Origin: Clostridia bacterium
Lineage (GTDB): Bacteria > Bacillota_A > Clostridia > Oscillospirales > CAG-382
Direction: 5' to 3'
DNA length: 8,440 nt
Assembly (NCBI GenBank): GCA_017517985.1
Contig: JAFWWX010000443.1
Coordinates: forward strand, 1-8,440
Below the pieces are notes generated by a model, which ran no database searches, was not told the DNA's origin, and worked only from the letters and a program-made list of their open reading frames with translations. This document shows, in pieces, positions 6,862 through 8,440 of the stretch; positions within the stretch are counted from its first letter, which is position 1, and every line of letters begins with the position of its first letter. The position numbers and the translations under genes were made by a program.

Positions 6862-6938
6862 CAAATGTTATTTAGCTTTTTGCAAAAATTTACAATTACA
6901 GCACAGTCAACAGATCAAATTCTTATTGCTAACATTTG
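6862..6938. repeat. Nine-base inverted repeat flanking the MATE promoter -35, with an internal palindrome
   Basis: CAAATGTTA (6862-6870) and its exact reverse complement TAACATTTG (6930-6938) are 59 bases apart, and the right copy overlaps the -35 box of the MATE promoter (6926-6931). Between them lies a perfect 12-base palindrome TTTTTGCAAAAA (6877-6888). This could be an operator pair for a looping or dimeric regulator, or chance in AT-rich DNA. No regulator gene is in the window. Confidence 0.4.
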
Positions 6939-6954
6939 TGTTTTGTGGTATAAT
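6926..6954 (+). promoter_or_regulatory. Promoter of the MATE transporter gene (extended -10)
   Basis: TTGCTA (6926-6931) and a perfect TATAAT (6949-6954) are separated by 17 bases, with TG one base before the -10 (TGGTATAAT). Transcription should start near 6961, giving a leader of about 30 bases. No strong terminator is visible between the ECF fusion stop (6798) and this promoter, only small stems without a T-run. The MATE gene may therefore receive read-through from the ECF operon as well. Confidence 0.8.
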
Positions 6955-6991
6955 ATCAATGTTTTAAATAATCTTTTACGGAGATTCGCAA

Positions 6992-8380
6992 ATGATAAAA
7001 AAACTTATTGGTGATAAAGCCTTTTACCGCAGGGTTACAATTATTACTCTGCCGATTCTTATACAGAACATTATAACGAACTTTGTAAGCCTTATTGACA
7101 ACATTATGGTAGGTCAGGTGGGTACTGAGCAGATGACCGGTGTTGCGGTTGTCAATCAGCTGATGTTTGTTTTTAATATCTGCATCTTTGGCGGCATTTC
7201 GGGGCCCGGTATATTTACGGCACAATATTACGGAAAGAATGACACAAAAGGTGTTCGCAATACTTTCAGATTTAAGCTCATTATAGTTACTGTAATGACT
7301 GCAATAGGTATTCTTTTGTGTACTGCTTGCCGCGACCCTCTTATTTCTCTATTCCTGCACGAAGGTGAACAGGGTCTTGATCTTGCAAAAACCCTTGACT
7401 ACGGCAGAGTGTATATAGGAATTATGATTATACAGCTTTTCCCCTTTGCTTTAATGCAGGCATATGCAGGAACTTTACGAGAAACAGGCAACACCTTTGT
7501 TCCTATGCTTGCAGGCGTTATTGCGGTAATAACAAATACTGCTCTTAATTATCTTCTTATATTCGGAAAACTCGGTTTCCCCGAACTTGGTATTTCAGGT
7601 GCTGCAATAGCAACAGTTATTGCAAGATTTGTTGAATGCCTTATTGTTGTTGTCTGTACTCACTTAAATCCAAAAAAATATCCCTTCATAAAAGGGGCCT
7701 ACAAATCCCTTTATATCCCATACGAGCTTATAAAGAAAATAATGCTAAAAGGCTTCCCTCTTATGACAAATGAAATTCTCTGGTCCATCGGAACTGCAAC
7801 TCTTGTTCAGTGCTATTCTGTAAGAGGTCTTGAGGTTGTTTCCGCATACAACATAAGCTCCACTGTTTCCAATCTTTTCTATTGTGCTTTCTTTGCCTTC
7901 GGTACAACAATCTCCATTATTATAGGTCAGCTTCTCGGTTCGGGAGACCTTAAAAAAGCAAAGGACGACAGCACAAAAATCCTTGCTCTTGTTGTTGCAA
8001 TATGCGTTGTTCTTGGTGGTCTTATGGCTATTCTCGCCCCTGCCATTCCCGAAGTATACAACACCGAACAATCAGTAAAAACACTTGCCTGCGAATTCCT
8101 TATTATAAGTGCAGTTCTCATGCCTATGCACGGCTTTTCACACTCGGCTTACTTTACACTTCGTTCGGGTGGTAAAACACTTGTTACGTTCCTTTTTGAC
8201 AGTGTATTTATGTGGGTTATTTGCATCCCCTGCGCCTTTATACTTTCACGCTTCACCCAGTGGCCAATTATACCTATATTCATCGCAATTCAAGGTTTGG
8301 AAACTGTTAAATGTATTCTCGGTTTCATCCTAATCAAGAAGGGCATCTGGATCAACAATCTTGTTGCGGATGATAATTAA
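6992..8380 (+). CDS. MATE-family multidrug/toxin efflux transporter
   Basis: This complete 462-residue integral membrane protein starts at ATG 6992, with GGAG (6980-6983) 8 bases upstream; the length and about 12 hydrophobic segments fit the MATE family. The N-terminal half has LPILIQNI, the helix-1 stretch SLIDNIMVGQ with a conserved Asp36 that in NorM-type members takes part in cation coupling, and GPGIFTAQYYGKND (71-84). The first half ends with RETGNTFVPM (163-172) and LNYLLIFGKLGFPELG (185-200). The second half repeats the fold, with GFPLMTNEILW (254-264), AYNISSTVSNLFY (285-297) and a GQLLGSGDLKKAK stretch (312-324). MATE proteins export cationic drugs, dyes or metabolites in exchange for Na+ or H+. 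The substrate here cannot be told. It has its own promoter, and its position after the B12 transporter does not by itself show a shared role. Confidence 0.93.
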   Translation: MIKKLIGDKAFYRRVTIITLPILIQNIITNFVSLIDNIMVGQVGTEQMTGVAVVNQLMFVFNICIFGGISGPGIFTAQYYGKNDTKGVRNTFRFKLIIVTVMTAIGILLCTACRDPLISLFLHEGEQGLDLAKTLDYGRVYIGIMIIQLFPFALMQAYAGTLRETGNTFVPMLAGVIAVITNTALNYLLIFGKLGFPELGISGAAIATVIARFVECLIVVVCTHLNPKKYPFIKGAYKSLYIPYELIKKIMLKGFPLMTNEILWSIGTATLVQCYSVRGLEVVSAYNISSTVSNLFYCAFFAFGTTISIIIGQLLGSGDLKKAKDDSTKILALVVAICVVLGGLMAILAPAIPEVYNTEQSVKTLACEFLIISAVLMPMHGFSHSAYFTLRSGGKTLVTFLFDSVFMWVICIPCAFILSRFTQWPIIPIFIAIQGLETVKCILGFILIKKGIWINNLVADDN

Positions 8381-8440
8381 GCAGACATCTTTTGAGTTTC
8401 CACAGCAATTATTTTAAAGTGTAATTTTTGAATAAACTAA

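Noticed and set aside
1..8440. Insertion sequences, tRNA or rRNA genes, phage genes or attachment sites.
   Set aside because: No transposase, integrase, cloverleaf-like sequence, rRNA segment or matching terminal repeats were seen.

Overview
This window looks like a chromosomal segment from a Gram-positive, low-to-moderate G+C member of the Clostridia, probably a gut Oscillospiraceae/Ruminococcaceae-type organism. The reasons are consensus extended -10 promoters, strong AGGAGG-type ribosome sites, a cobalamin riboswitch with an intrinsic terminator, an energy-coupling factor (ECF) vitamin transporter, and a secreted von Willebrand factor A (VWA) protein with InlB-type repeats. The species cannot be fixed from the sequence alone.

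Layout. (1) Positions 1-2736, minus strand: 912 codons of a large exported VWA surface protein whose C-terminus lies beyond the left edge. It has a signal peptide, a VWA domain with a complete MIDAS metal site and a long insertion, a beta-rich linker domain, and a tail of three InlB/FTMP repeats plus one MucBP-like unit. (2) Positions 2737-3466: a non-coding divergent control region. It holds one near-consensus promoter per direction and, on the plus strand, a cobalamin riboswitch followed by a long expression platform ending in a strong terminator. (3) Positions 3467-6798, plus strand: a two-gene operon under that riboswitch. The first gene encodes an EcfT-type membrane coupling protein. It overlaps by 28 bases a second gene encoding one polypeptide with two ABC ATPase domains followed by a membrane S (substrate-binding) component. 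(4) Positions 6799-6991: a short AT-rich gap with a promoter and inverted repeats. (5) Positions 6992-8380, plus strand: a complete MATE-family efflux transporter. The last 60 bases (8381-8440) hold nothing I can identify.

How it works together. The riboswitch and the two ECF genes make a self-contained vitamin B12 (or corrinoid/cobinamide) uptake unit. When cobalamin is plentiful the leader should fold into the terminator and stop transcription; when it is scarce, the T protein and the ATPase-ATPase-S fusion are made. The substrate is inferred from the riboswitch, because the S domain alone does not reveal its ligand to me. The VWA protein and the MATE transporter have their own promoters, and nothing ties them functionally to B12 uptake. 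The features most worth a second look are the one-chain A-A-S fusion with an extra membrane hairpin, the competing RNA folds of the expression platform, and the long insertion in the VWA MIDAS region.
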